From positions 1 through 34,521 of the IMG/VR virus record IMGVR_UViG_3300010368_000043: a DNA stretch of 34,521 nt. One strand, written 5' to 3'. The notes beneath the pieces were generated by a model that saw only the letters and a program-made list of their open reading frames with translations, did not search any database and was not told the origin of the DNA. The stretch comes from a virus. A program made the translations under genes and the position numbers. Of the stretch, positions 17,988 through 25,606 are shown one piece after another (the first letter of the stretch is position 1; each line of letters starts with the position of its first letter).

Positions 17988-18808
17988 CAGACCTCCCTTT
18001 CTGCTGGTTTGAATTGTTGCCAATCATCACAGGGGTAGTCCGGTATTGGACGCCCCTTCATGTTGCAGTACCAACCACCGTCCTCAGTGGGCGAAGAGTG
18101 GGTACATGTCTGACACAGCGCGGGAACCTCAACGTGGCCCCAGCATGCGTCAGACTTGAAACAGAACCGACACCGCCAGTCTGTTTCATCCTTTGCGATC
18201 TTGATCACCTCGCCAGACAGAGCCAGCCCCACCTTCTGGCGGATGAAGCCAAACTCAAACTGGTCAAACTCCACGACCTCGCAGTGGTAGGCAGACGTGT
18301 TCTTGTTGTAGGCGATGAAGAGAGACGACTGCATACGCGCCATCCCCATCATCATTTGCACCTGTCCGAAATACTGGGGGTGTGACTGCTTTACGCCGAG
18401 GTTCACAAACTTGGTGAACGAGGCATCGTTCATCGACTTGATCTCAAGGATCATGAGTTCGTCTTCGATCTCAATCATCCCGTCTGTGTGGCACACCACA
18501 TGGCCACCAAAGTCAGAGTAGGTGTATTGCTTGCCCGTGAGAGCATCGACCTCCCACACAGCGTACCCTGCCTTTTTCAAGTCAGCGACAACCATGTCCT
18601 CAATCTTGTGACCAAGGCCAAAGATGCGCTTTAGTTTTGCGTCTGGCTCCTTGTTCGGGAAGCCGCGCAGGTTGAAGGCGATAGACGCCTGACACTGATT
18701 GCCAACGATGGAAGCGCCAATGTAGCGACGTGGCTTGTCGCGCCTGTCGGCTTCGTATGCGTCATCAATTTTGCGGAGAACATCTTCCGCCTTCAACGAT
18801 CTTGTCAT
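17987..18808 (-). CDS. Cas4/RecB-like PD-(D/E)XK exonuclease with predicted Fe-S cluster
   Basis: 273 residues. The nuclease core shows HTDGMI with D109 and LEIKS with E122 and K124, the D-(x)n-ExK signature of the PD-(D/E)XK fold; the H/Q-rich helix (QSHPQYFGQVQ, 141-151) fits the QhxxY motif of RecB nucleases. Four cysteines, C39 plus C213, C216 and C222, have the spacing of the 4Fe-4S cluster of Cas4/AddB-type nucleases. A further Cys cluster (C232, C235, C248, C260) forms an extra C-terminal module, perhaps a zinc ribbon. With the SSB- and Sak4-like genes upstream it likely processes DNA ends for recombination. No cas genes or CRISPR array are present. Confidence 0.85.
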   Translation of the reverse strand: MTRSLKAEDVLRKIDDAYEADRRDKPRRYIGASIVGNQCQASIAFNLRGFPNKEPDAKLKRIFGLGHKIEDMVVADLKKAGYAVWEVDALTGKQYTYSDFGGHVVCHTDGMIEIEDELMILEIKSMNDASFTKFVNLGVKQSHPQYFGQVQMMMGMARMQSSLFIAYNKNTSAYHCEVVEFDQFEFGFIRQKVGLALSGEVIKIAKDETDWRCRFCFKSDACWGHVEVPALCQTCTHSSPTEDGGWYCNMKGRPIPDYPCDDWQQFKPAEREV

Positions 18809-19152
18809 GTTGGATGTGCCATCCCTTTATCAGTGATCCGCCAAGTGAAGATGGTGCAGGACTTGGGCCTATCACCCTCCACAAAACCAAGACGCCGCAA
18901 CACAGTGAGGTAACATTTTACCTCATTCACTTGCGACTTCATGGCCAGCGCCACGTCTTCATTGGTACGGTATCGGCCATCCTTCATGATAGAGAGCGCA
19001 AGTCTTGCGCCCTCTGACAGGACGTCCCTGTCCTGAACAACCTTCCTCACCTTCGCGGGTCGGTTGGCATGGTAGGGTGCGCCAAGCACCCTAACATTTT
19101 CATCGGCTGCCATAGCCTTCATGTCCGCAATGTCGTCGCTTGTCATACGCAT
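18805..19152 (-). CDS. Small winged-helix-like protein, unknown role
   Basis: 115 residues; GGAGG lies seven bases before ATG 19152. Residues about 45-112 have the helix-helix-turn-helix pattern of a winged helix: a Leu/Ala helix, a segment (NEDVALAM), a recognition-type helix (VNEVKCYLTVLRRLGFV), and a final strand-like ITDKG. This resembles small DNA-binding proteins that sort processivity or regulate operons, but no specific family is recognised. The stop overlaps the nuclease start by four bases (ATGA), indicating coupled translation. Confidence 0.68.
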   Translation of the reverse strand: MRMTSDDIADMKAMAADENVRVLGAPYHANRPAKVRKVVQDRDVLSEGARLALSIMKDGRYRTNEDVALAMKSQVNEVKCYLTVLRRLGFVEGDRPKSCTIFTWRITDKGMAHPT

Positions 19153-19166
19153 GAAATTGCCTCCAA

Positions 19167-19646
19167 TCAGAATGGGATTTCATCGTCCAGATCAGCAGAC
19201 TTCTTGGCCTGCGGCGAGGGCGCGGGGGCGTCCCCGTCGATGATGAAGCGTTTGACTTCCTCACGCTGCACCGTCTGGCCGTTCTTCTGGTACGGCTTAC
19301 CGAGGTCCACATAGATGCGGCACGTGAGGCCAATCATGCTCTCAATATCCCCCGGCTTGTCTGGGTTCGGGTGGTTGCCCGACACCAAGAAGGACTTGAG
19401 TTGACGCAAGCCAATATCCTGCGCTTGGGGCGAAGAGGTATGCACCACGTTGAAGCCAGCGGCGATAGAGCCTGCGCCACCAGTGTCCTTGAGGTTCACG
19501 ACAACGCGCTTGTCTTTGCCATTGGCGGCAGTCTTGATCTCTGCCTTGGTGCAGGTGACCTCATACTCACCCTTGGTCAGCGGTGCGTAATCATCCGCCT
19601 CAACACTGCTCAGGTCGAGGTTCGCAAATCCATTCCATCCACTCAT
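19167..19646 (-). CDS. Single-stranded-DNA-binding-like protein (DUF669 type)
   Basis: 159 residues; AAGGAG upstream of ATG 19646. The body is beta-rich with Gly/Val/Thr strands, like DUF669 proteins that sit beside phage recombinases. The C-terminus is a Pro/Ala/Lys linker followed by an acidic tail ending DDEIPF, the same kind of tip with which bacterial SSB proteins recruit partners. It overlaps the Sak4-like gene by ATGA, so the two are translationally coupled. Role: coating single-stranded DNA during replication/recombination, inferred from tail and neighbours. Confidence 0.82.
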   Translation of the reverse strand: MSGWNGFANLDLSSVEADDYAPLTKGEYEVTCTKAEIKTAANGKDKRVVVNLKDTGGAGSIAAGFNVVHTSSPQAQDIGLRQLKSFLVSGNHPNPDKPGDIESMIGLTCRIYVDLGKPYQKNGQTVQREEVKRFIIDGDAPAPSPQAKKSADLDDEIPF

Positions 19647-20494
19647 TTGTCGTCTCCTTTATCAGACGCTACTGCGTCAAGTTCTTCGATTGATTTTGCC
19701 GCTTTGTCGGCAGGCTTCATACCACCACGTAGGCCATCAAACTCTTCGTCTGACATGGACATGAGGTGGAGAAGTTCGGTGATGTCGTCTGTCCGCTCAA
19801 AGGCTTTCAGGCGACGTCTTGGATCACGGACCTTGCCGTGCCATCCAGACACTTCGTCTGTGATCACGTAGCGTCTAACCTTGGGCATACCCTTCTCGTC
19901 CTTGTCGGTGACGCGAACACCACACAACACATGGTCGAAGAGGGCAGGCACTTGCTTGGATACCGCATTGCCTTTGACGAAGGGCCAGAAGTGGGTGACG
20001 TCATTGGCATCCTTCTCTTCCTTGGCCAGACACGTCACGTAGACATGCATCGGAAGGTCGCGGACCCACTTGAGAGCGCCGATCATGATGCGGTTGTAGT
20101 CACCCCACATCGCAAAACCGTTGCCCGATCCTGCGTGTTCCTTCTCAAGGTGTTCGATCAGCCGCTCAGACAGTTCTGTCAGGCTGTCGATGGCCAGCCA
20201 CTTATATCCCATCTCGGCAAAGTCAGGGGACGAGAGCATGCGGATGATGCCCTTGAAGGAATACACGTCGCTTTCTGGGTCATGGCTGCCATCCCAAGAC
20301 GTGAACGGGATGTAATCAATATCAACATCCTCGATGGATTTCAGGCCCGCCTCACCAGAGATAATCAATCCCTTACCAAAACGGTCCTGATACTTACGGC
20401 ATTGATAAGTCTTACCAAATCCGTGGTGACTGTAGAGCAGCACCTTGCTTGGGCCATCCTTGGCCAAGTCCGATGTGCGCAGCGGCTTAAACAT
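19643..20494 (-). CDS. Sak4-like RecA-fold ATPase (single-strand annealing/recombinase accessory)
   Basis: 283 residues. Walker A is SHHGFGKT (22-29, K28); Walker B is the hydrophobic strand WLAIDS with D103. Other features fit the P-loop 'AAA_24'/Sak4 group: GEAG after the second strand and a Thr/Cys-ending strand (MHVYVTCLAKEE) carrying the sensor region. Sak4 proteins act with SSB-like partners to promote annealing in phage recombination; that matches the overlapping SSB-like gene downstream. The last 40 residues are Asp/Lys-rich and probably disordered. Its first eight bases overlap the end of the upstream gene. Confidence 0.85.
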   Translation of the reverse strand: MFKPLRTSDLAKDGPSKVLLYSHHGFGKTYQCRKYQDRFGKGLIISGEAGLKSIEDVDIDYIPFTSWDGSHDPESDVYSFKGIIRMLSSPDFAEMGYKWLAIDSLTELSERLIEHLEKEHAGSGNGFAMWGDYNRIMIGALKWVRDLPMHVYVTCLAKEEKDANDVTHFWPFVKGNAVSKQVPALFDHVLCGVRVTDKDEKGMPKVRRYVITDEVSGWHGKVRDPRRRLKAFERTDDITELLHLMSMSDEEFDGLRGGMKPADKAAKSIEELDAVASDKGDDK

Positions 20495-20963
20495 TGTCTA
20501 CCTCGATTTTTGCTGGAGCATGTTTGCGTGTCAGGGCGGGCTTCCATTTGCTTTGCTCTGACGTGGGTAGTGCGGCAAATTTCTTGCGATCTACCCGTGT
20601 TGATTTCTTGATGAAGGATGGGAGTGTTTCATCACCCTCTCCACCCAAGATGCTGTCGAGTGTGTCCTGATCCCACAACCAGCGATCACGGTACGTGACT
20701 GTCATCTGGACGGTGCCGATCAGGGGATACACCACTGGCTCTTCATCTGGATCACCACCCGGAAGATACCGCTCAATCTCCGCAACAGTTGCGCTCTCAA
20801 GGGCCTTCATTTCTTCGAGGCGATCACGTGTTTCGGATAGCGTGATGGCCAAGAAAGCCAGCTTCTTCCACTTCTCATCATCCACGTTCAGGGGTGTGTC
20901 TTCTACATGCGGCTCTGGTTCCGCCTCTCTGGCCTTGTGATCAAGGCTGTCCCAGTCACTCAT
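20487..20963 (-). CDS. Conserved-type phage protein of unknown function upstream of the Sak4-like gene
   Basis: 158 residues from ATG 20963, with GGAGG seven bases upstream; a longer reading frame to 21077 would cross the divergent control region and lacks a site. It has an acidic N-terminus, a helical hairpin at about 30-70 (LSETRDRLEEMKALESATVAEI), and a strand-rich middle. It is first in the leftward operon, hence probably expressed early with the recombination genes. No family recognised; the helical hairpin plus small domain could bind a partner or DNA, but that is a guess. Confidence 0.72.
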   Translation of the reverse strand: MSDWDSLDHKAREAEPEPHVEDTPLNVDDEKWKKLAFLAITLSETRDRLEEMKALESATVAEIERYLPGGDPDEEPVVYPLIGTVQMTVTYRDRWLWDQDTLDSILGGEGDETLPSFIKKSTRVDRKKFAALPTSEQSKWKPALTRKHAPAKIEVDNV

Positions 20964-20981
20964 TGATTGTCCTCCGGTGAT

Positions 20982-21030
20982 TAAGGTGTCTTGCTGTGAC
21001 ATCGAAAGGTGTATAATAGATATGACACCT
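20982..21030. promoter_or_regulatory. Divergent early promoter region with three operator-like half-sites
   Basis: Between the leftward operon (start 20963) and the rightward Cro-like gene (start 21065). AGGTGT occurs at 21007-21012 and its complement ACACCT at 21025-21030, an inverted pair with 12 bases between. A third copy, in TAAGGTGTCTT, is at 20982-20992. A perfect TATAAT at 21012-21017 lies within the dyad, with TTGCTG 20991-20996 15 bases upstream for rightward reading. On the other strand TATACA/TATTAT offers a leftward -10. Binding there would shut off both directions. The Cro-like product next door is the obvious candidate ligand, unproven. Confidence 0.62.
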
Positions 21031-21064
21031 AGACAAGAGTGTTTTTCAAAAAAGGAGAGAACAC

Positions 21065-21268
21065 ATGCCGACCACAATGAAAGTCAGCCAGTTGATTGAC
21101 GACCTTGGGGGTGCCGCCGAGGTGGCGCGTATTGCGGGTGTCGCCCGCACCGCACCTTACCGATGGATCAAGCACAACTACATCGGCTCTCCGATCCTTG
21201 AGCGTATCAAGGCAGCGCGTCCCAACATTGATCTGGACTACTACTTCAAGGAGGGAGAAGCAGAGTGA
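21065..21268 (+). CDS. Cro-like helix-turn-helix regulator
   Basis: 67 residues; AAAGGAGAG precedes ATG 21065. A compact helical protein: SQLIDDLGGAAEVARIAG, then a recognition-type helix (RTAPYRWIKHN), then IGSPILERIKAA. This is the pattern of Cro/YdaS-like repressors that count on 'alternation' of residues in a five-helix fold. It is the first gene right of the divergent promoter with dyad sites, as expected for an autoregulated early repressor. Its stop overlaps the GTG start of the primase-polymerase gene (GTGA), so the two are co-translated. Confidence 0.8.
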   Translation: MPTTMKVSQLIDDLGGAAEVARIAGVARTAPYRWIKHNYIGSPILERIKAARPNIDLDYYFKEGEAE

Positions 21269-23220
21269 AGGTATCCGAAAAGATAGACATTGCAATCGAA
21301 TACCTTGAAAGAGGATGGTCACTCATACCGATCAGCCCCGACACAAAGCGGCCTCTGATCAAATGGCTGGCCTATCAGGATCGCCACCCGACCGAAGATG
21401 AAATCACCTCGTGGGTTGAGGCGTGGCCTGACTGTTCCTTTGCGATTGTCACGGGGGAAATATCGGGCTGCGTTGTGGTGGACTGCGACAATGAAGATGC
21501 CATCCACGCCGCGTATGACGCGGACATGCGCAGCCCGATCAAGGTGAAGACCAAGCGGGGTGTCCACCTATACTTCGAACACCCAAAGGATGGCACTCGA
21601 CGTGGACCCCGTGCTGGCAACAACAGCAGGGGAGAGGACTGGCCAAAGATCAATGGCCTCGACTTCCGTGGTGACGGATCATACGCACTCTTGCCCCCAT
21701 CCTCTGGCTATCACTGGGACTACCCGACCCACACACTGGACTGGGACGACATGCCAATGTGGAAGGACTGGACCCCCAGCCTTGATGCTCACATGGCAAG
21801 CAAGTCGAAGGACGACGGGTTCTCCTTCGGTGACCTTGACCTGTCCGGCATCGAGGCCATGGGGGAGTTCGTCTCAGAGTGGGACAACACCGCCCGCTAC
21901 GTCTTGGAGAAGTACCCCACCACCCGCAAGCTACCCACTGGCATGAGCAATGGTCGCAATGAGCGCGTCATGCGGTGGATCAGCGAGTGCATCATGGATG
22001 GGTACTTCGGCGATGAGCTGCGCCTCAAGGGCTACTCGTTCATGAATGAGTTCTACGTGGACCCGTTGGAGGCTGCCGAGTATGAGGCCACGGTGCGGAG
22101 TATGGAGGCTGCCGAGAGGCGCAACCATCCAGAGCGCTTCACAGACACGGGCGAGTACATCCCACGCGAGGCGACACACGTCACCACGACGTCCGAGCAT
22201 CCCGCAGAAGAGAAGCCGCCCGCCAAAACCAAGCGCCTGATCCAGATGAAGGATGCCGAAGACCTCATGCGTGAGGCGGACGGGCGTTCCTATCTGATCG
22301 AACCATGGCTACCACCAGCCACCATCGTTCAGGTGCACGGCTATTCTGGACACGGGAAGTCCATGTTCCTACAGCATGCGCTGGGCGCACTCACCGCTGG
22401 CCGTAAATACTTTGGCCCCTTCGAGATCGGCAGGGCGGCACGGGTACTTTACCTCGACTATGAGATGGGTATGTCCACCATCGCCAGACGACTGATGGAA
22501 CTGCGCACAGCACACGGAGACACGGGCGACAGGCTGCAAATCTGGACACCCTTCGTCGAAGGTAAGGACATGAGCCTGCTGCAACCCGAAGGTCTGGCCG
22601 CATTGCAGGAGTGGGTGATCAACGTGAAGCCAGATGTTGTGGTGATCGACACCATCCGCAGTGCGTTTCCGGGCCTCAAGGAGAACGACGCTCAAGAATG
22701 GTCTCGCGTCAATCAACTGGCCACACGTCTGCGCAACTCTGGCTATGCAGTGATCATGGTCCACCACTCCAACAAGCCCGGAGAGAATGGGAAGTCAGGG
22801 CGTGAGGCTGGATCATCGAACCAGCTTACCGTCTTGGAGACGCAGATCAAAGTCACGCAGGTATTCCCAGACGAAGAGACGGCGCGAGAGAACGCTGGCA
22901 TCTGGGACGAAGACTACACCAAGCCTGTCTGGGATGCGCTCCAACGCAAATGCCCAGCGGATTACAAACTCTACATGGTCAACGAGATACGCTACGGCAA
23001 AGTGCGCGAGTGGTCCGACTTGCATGATCGTCTGCAATGGGTGGGGTATGCAGCCAACACCATCACAGACGAACGTACAATCGTGTCGTCACGATCCACA
23101 AAGCAGAAGGCCAAGGATATGGCCATCGACGGGTGGGGTATGGAAGCTATAGCTGATCGGCTCTCTCGGCCATTATCTTTGGTGAGAGACTGGCTAGAGG
23201 TGCACCCACCCGTATCTTAG
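21265..23220 (+). CDS. Primase-polymerase (PrimPol) fused to a RepA-like replicative helicase
   Basis: 651 residues from GTG 21265. N-terminal bifunctional primase-polymerase domain (about 8-170): catalytic acidic pair in VVVDCDNE (D73, D75), H101 in GVHLYFEHP, and D133 in LDFRGDGSY. Then a linker, then a RecA-type ATPase (about 330-560): Walker A GYSGHGKS (359-366), YLDYEM after the next strand, Walker B VVVIDT with D462, and VHHSNK with the motif-3 residues. The final 35 residues look like a helix-turn-helix. Such proteins prime and unwind at phage or plasmid origins. It is the main replication initiator candidate and is the only replication gene read rightward from the divergent promoter. 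Confidence 0.9.
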   Translation: MKVSEKIDIAIEYLERGWSLIPISPDTKRPLIKWLAYQDRHPTEDEITSWVEAWPDCSFAIVTGEISGCVVVDCDNEDAIHAAYDADMRSPIKVKTKRGVHLYFEHPKDGTRRGPRAGNNSRGEDWPKINGLDFRGDGSYALLPPSSGYHWDYPTHTLDWDDMPMWKDWTPSLDAHMASKSKDDGFSFGDLDLSGIEAMGEFVSEWDNTARYVLEKYPTTRKLPTGMSNGRNERVMRWISECIMDGYFGDELRLKGYSFMNEFYVDPLEAAEYEATVRSMEAAERRNHPERFTDTGEYIPREATHVTTTSEHPAEEKPPAKTKRLIQMKDAEDLMREADGRSYLIEPWLPPATIVQVHGYSGHGKSMFLQHALGALTAGRKYFGPFEIGRAARVLYLDYEMGMSTIARRLMELRTAHGDTGDRLQIWTPFVEGKDMSLLQPEGLAALQEWVINVKPDVVVIDTIRSAFPGLKENDAQEWSRVNQLATRLRNSGYAVIMVHHSNKPGENGKSGREAGSSNQLTVLETQIKVTQVFPDEETARENAGIWDEDYTKPVWDALQRKCPADYKLYMVNEIRYGKVREWSDLHDRLQWVGYAANTITDERTIVSSRSTKQKAKDMAIDGWGMEAIADRLSRPLSLVRDWLEVHPPVS

Positions 23221-23389
23221 CGTCTGTCTCCTTACGGGCGGTGCGTAGCTGGTGCATACGTTCCGCCCACTCCCTTGGCTCCAAGTGACGGATGGCCGTC
23301 ACCTTCGCGTCAGGAAAACTCTCACGAACTTTGTCGATCATTTGAGCAACACTGGGATACTTTTCTCGGTTGGAATTTTTCGCGCTCAT
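23147..23389 (-). CDS. Small basic protein of unknown function, antisense to the primase gene's end
   Basis: 80 residues; AAGGA lies upstream of ATG 23389 at normal distance. Its last 74 bases overlap the 3' end of the primase-helicase gene on the other strand. The sequence is basic and helical (PSVAQMIDKVRESFPDAK, HLEPREWAERMHQLRTARK). No motif recognised. A real gene is supported by start signal and composition, but the antisense overlap leaves doubt. If expressed, it would be transcribed toward the primase gene. Confidence 0.5.
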   Translation of the reverse strand: MSAKNSNREKYPSVAQMIDKVRESFPDAKVTAIRHLEPREWAERMHQLRTARKETDAKIRVGAPLASLSPKIMAERADQL

Positions 23390-23693
23390 ACAGACGCTTT
23401 CCTTAGGAATTTTGAACGGATTTTTGGAGGCACCGCCTCCTGCGTCTGCTACTTGCTATGTCAACAAGTCTGCTCTCTTGCTTTCTTGCTCACTACGACA
23501 GGCCCCCCAAGGGGGGCTGGCGAAGTGTCTGCTTGTCTTGCTGTCTGGCTCTTTGCCTTACGGCGGTGTATCTGCCGAGGCGTAGTAAGTCAACACCCTT
23601 TGACACCTTATACCATTTGAAGACACCCAACGAGTTGTCGTGCTGTCTCATATGGGGTAATAGGATACCACAACACTTGGTGTGAGGTCCGAT
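23390..23693. other. Non-coding region with two GC hairpins and operator-like sites
   Basis: About 300 bases with no convincing gene. Visible elements: hairpin GGAGGC-ACC-GCCTCC (23426-23440); self-complementary GCCCCCC-AA-GGGGGGC (23502-23517); a consensus-like TTGACA at 23600-23605 overlapping GACACCTTA (23602-23610), with AAGACACC at 23620-23627. The last two match the operator-like sequence family near 21.0 and 29.6 kb. Neither hairpin is followed by a T-run. It separates the replication gene from a new rightward operon, so promoter, operator or replication-origin functions are all possible. Confidence 0.5.
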
Positions 23694-23990
23694 ATGCCAC
23701 GCAAGATATACGTCTCTGAGGCCAGTAAGGTATGGCTGCGAGACAATCACCTAGATGTCTCCTACCCCGACATGGCCTCTCACATCGGCTGCTGCGTAGA
23801 CACCCTCAAACGCATCCTCGTGCGAGAAGGTCTCCAAGAATTTGACGGAGCGAAGTACCAAGTCCGCCGCAACCACGACATCCCAACTTGGACACGACCC
23901 TGCATGGTCTGCAAGTCAGAGGAAGAAAGACCCAAGGGCTGGTATCTCTGCCGACCATGCAGAACCAGAGCAGGATACGACGAGATATGA
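23694..23990 (+). CDS. Small HTH/zinc-ribbon protein
   Basis: 98 residues from ATG 23694 (GAGG six bases upstream). The N-terminal 50 residues have a helix-turn-helix-like pattern (YPDMASHIGCCVDTLKRIL). The C-terminal half carries CMVC (C70, C73) and CRPC (C86, C89), the CxxC-CxxC spacing of a small zinc ribbon, followed by a basic end. Likely a DNA-binding protein. Its stop overlaps the HNH gene's start (ATGA). A longer GTG start at 23682 is possible but less well placed. Confidence 0.68.
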   Translation: MPRKIYVSEASKVWLRDNHLDVSYPDMASHIGCCVDTLKRILVREGLQEFDGAKYQVRRNHDIPTWTRPCMVCKSEEERPKGWYLCRPCRTRAGYDEI

Positions 23991-24544
23991 CCGACGAAAT
24001 CTGGGCAGACATACCTCACTTCCCCGGCTACCAAGTCTCAACACATGGCCGCATCAACCGCACAGAAAAAACTCCGGGCGGCAAGCCACCCAAGATGATC
24101 ATCGACTACGACAAGAAGCGACCACGTGGCAGGCACAACGCATACCACCGCGTCAAACTCCTACGAGAAGACGGCGAGAGAATTGAACGTCGCGTCCACA
24201 AGATCGTCGCCGACGCCTTCCTCCCCCCACCTCCCTCACCCGATCACGTCATCACGCACATCGACTACGACAGGCATCGCAACGTCCCCGAAAACCTGAT
24301 GTGGGTCACACGCACAGAGAACCGCGCAAGACGTCAGGCAGACGGCGCTCTCTACACAAGACCCCGGCATCACTACTCGCGCATCTCACCCTTCATCGCA
24401 GAGCGCATCCGCCAAGCCTACGCCACGGGCGAATACTCCCTCTCCAAACTGGCCAAGGAATACAACGTCCACCACGAGGCCATAAGACGTATCGTCAACG
24501 GCGACTGGCATCGCCCCAAATCCAGCAGAAGGAAACGGCAATGA
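23987..24544 (+). CDS. HNH endonuclease with NUMOD4 domain and C-terminal HTH
   Basis: 185 residues from ATG 23987, overlapping the preceding stop. Residues 4-22 (EIWADIPHFPGYQVSTHGR) match NUMOD4, the DNA-binding module of homing-type HNH nucleases. The HNH region follows: H71 in RRVHKIVADAF, H91 in ITHIDYD, and N103 in PENLMWVT. Residues about 148-172 (YSLSKLAKEYNVHHEAIRRI) form a helix-turn-helix. It is a site-specific DNA endonuclease, either a selfish homing enzyme or a recruited phage function. Being overlapped on both sides by other genes (ATGA at each junction) argues against a recent simple insertion. Confidence 0.87.
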   Translation: MTDEIWADIPHFPGYQVSTHGRINRTEKTPGGKPPKMIIDYDKKRPRGRHNAYHRVKLLREDGERIERRVHKIVADAFLPPPPSPDHVITHIDYDRHRNVPENLMWVTRTENRARRQADGALYTRPRHHYSRISPFIAERIRQAYATGEYSLSKLAKEYNVHHEAIRRIVNGDWHRPKSSRRKRQ

Positions 24545-24909
24545 CCACAGCCTCACAACGCAAGGGCAACAACTTCGAGCGCGAACTCTCAGCCTACCTC
24601 AACGACACCATTGGCCTACGTGCATCACGCGCCCCACTCTCTGGCGGCGGCAACGTCGGCATGTCAGGTGGCGCTGACCTCCTTGGCACTCCCGGTCTGT
24701 TCGTCGAAGCCAAGCGCGTAGAGAAACTCTCATTCCCCGAAGCCATGCGACAGGCCAAGGGGAACGTCGTCAAGACCAACGCGCCCGAAGTCCCTATCGT
24801 CATCAACAGACGCAACCGCCAGACCATGGGCGAAAGCTACGTCGTCTTGGAACTCGACGGCTTCCTCCAGTTCTATCACGCTTGGCTCACCCAGCAGGGC
24901 CACATCTAA
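24541..24909 (+). CDS. Holliday-junction-resolvase-like PD-(D/E)XK nuclease
   Basis: 122 residues from ATG 24541. The start of the fold is KGNNFERELSAYL with E13; SRAPLSGGG (29-37) is the typical loop; D46 in GGADLLG and E56/K58 in LFVEAKRV form the metal-binding D-ExK set. This is the pattern of archaeal-type Hjc and related phage resolvases, which resolve branched replication or recombination intermediates before packaging. It follows the HNH gene with a four-base overlap. Closely related phage proteins are sometimes labelled simply as restriction-like nucleases, so substrate is an inference. Confidence 0.8.
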   Translation: MTTASQRKGNNFERELSAYLNDTIGLRASRAPLSGGGNVGMSGGADLLGTPGLFVEAKRVEKLSFPEAMRQAKGNVVKTNAPEVPIVINRRNRQTMGESYVVLELDGFLQFYHAWLTQQGHI

Positions 24910-24966
24910 CCGGACGACATCCTCCCTCACCCCCACCACACTGGCCTCTATCGCATGTCGGTCATC

Positions 24967-24988
24967 GGCCCCCCTTTGGGGGGGGTCC
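24967..24988. other. C-run/G-run hairpin between genes
   Basis: CCCCCC (24969-24974), TTT, then eight Gs (24978-24985) form a six-pair stem with a three-base loop, in the 127-base gap between the resolvase-like gene and the next gene. No T-run follows on either strand, so it is not a standard intrinsic terminator. It resembles the hairpins at 23502-23517 and 27909-27923. The rest of the gap shows no gene; GCAAAACGCTAACGCAAAA-like A-rich repeats precede the next ribosome binding site. Confidence 0.5.
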
Positions 24989-25036
24989 ATGACCTTCGCA
25001 AAACGCTAACGCAAAATAGCAAAAAGAGGTCCAGCC

Positions 25037-25594
25037 ATGGCAAGCCTTGCCCACACCAAAGAGATCGCCGACGAAATTATAGATTGGGTCGCCCACCTTT
25101 CCGAGACCACGGAGACCTCAGGCCCCCGCTGCCCCTACGCCCAGCCCGCCATAGACGCAGGCATGGTGGCCGTCCACGTCACCCACGACCTCGACGTCGT
25201 CTCCCGCATCAAGGCCACCAACCCCCCGATCCAGAACGCAGTGCACATCTTCGCGTGGACCAACCACATGCACCTCACCCTCGCCGAGTTCCGCGACTGG
25301 CTCCACTACCAGAACACCCACCACTTCGGCACGTGGCTCCTCGCCTTCCACCCCGCCGACCCTTCCACCGATTACATTCCCGGCTTCCCCGAAATCATCG
25401 ACGGCGAGTATGCCGTCATCATCATGCTCAACCTCGAAGAACTCACAGCCTGCGCCCTCCCGCGCACACCCTCCAACCAAGTCCTCCAGCGCACCAACAT
25501 CGCCCGCAAATTCTTCGCGTCCATTGATCCCGGCACCCTCGCCAAGTTCGACGCTCTCGCCCTCTCAGCCTACGCTCAAGGCCACCACTCCTAA
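25037..25594 (+). CDS. Protein of unknown function with RCPYA motif
   Basis: 185 residues; AGAGG upstream of ATG 25037. It reads as a compact alpha/beta protein: an N-terminal helix, SGPRCPYAQPAID (residues about 29-40) with an isolated Cys, then several strands (MVAVHVTHDL, HIFAWT, WLLAFHP, YAVIIMLNLEEL). It is unusually rich in His, Thr and Pro. The single Cys next to Pro-Tyr recalls catalytic or acylated cysteines in alpha/beta enzymes, but no family is recognised. It lies between the nuclease genes and a lysozyme-like gene, 12 bases before the latter, so it may be expressed with it. Confidence 0.65.
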   Translation: MASLAHTKEIADEIIDWVAHLSETTETSGPRCPYAQPAIDAGMVAVHVTHDLDVVSRIKATNPPIQNAVHIFAWTNHMHLTLAEFRDWLHYQNTHHFGTWLLAFHPADPSTDYIPGFPEIIDGEYAVIIMLNLEELTACALPRTPSNQVLQRTNIARKFFASIDPGTLAKFDALALSAYAQGHHS

Positions 25595-25606
25595 GGAACC
25601 CTGCCC

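Noticed and set aside
17987-18808. Evidence for a CRISPR-Cas locus from the Cas4-like gene
   Set aside because: No other cas genes or repeat-spacer arrays are visible; phages often have stand-alone Cas4-like nucleases.
19766-20611. 281-codon frame on the + strand
   Set aside because: Antisense to the Sak4-like ATPase, which has clear Walker motifs.
23252-23620. 122-codon + strand frame in the non-coding region
   Set aside because: No ribosome binding site, overlaps the antisense small gene and the hairpin region, and its composition does not resemble neighbouring genes.
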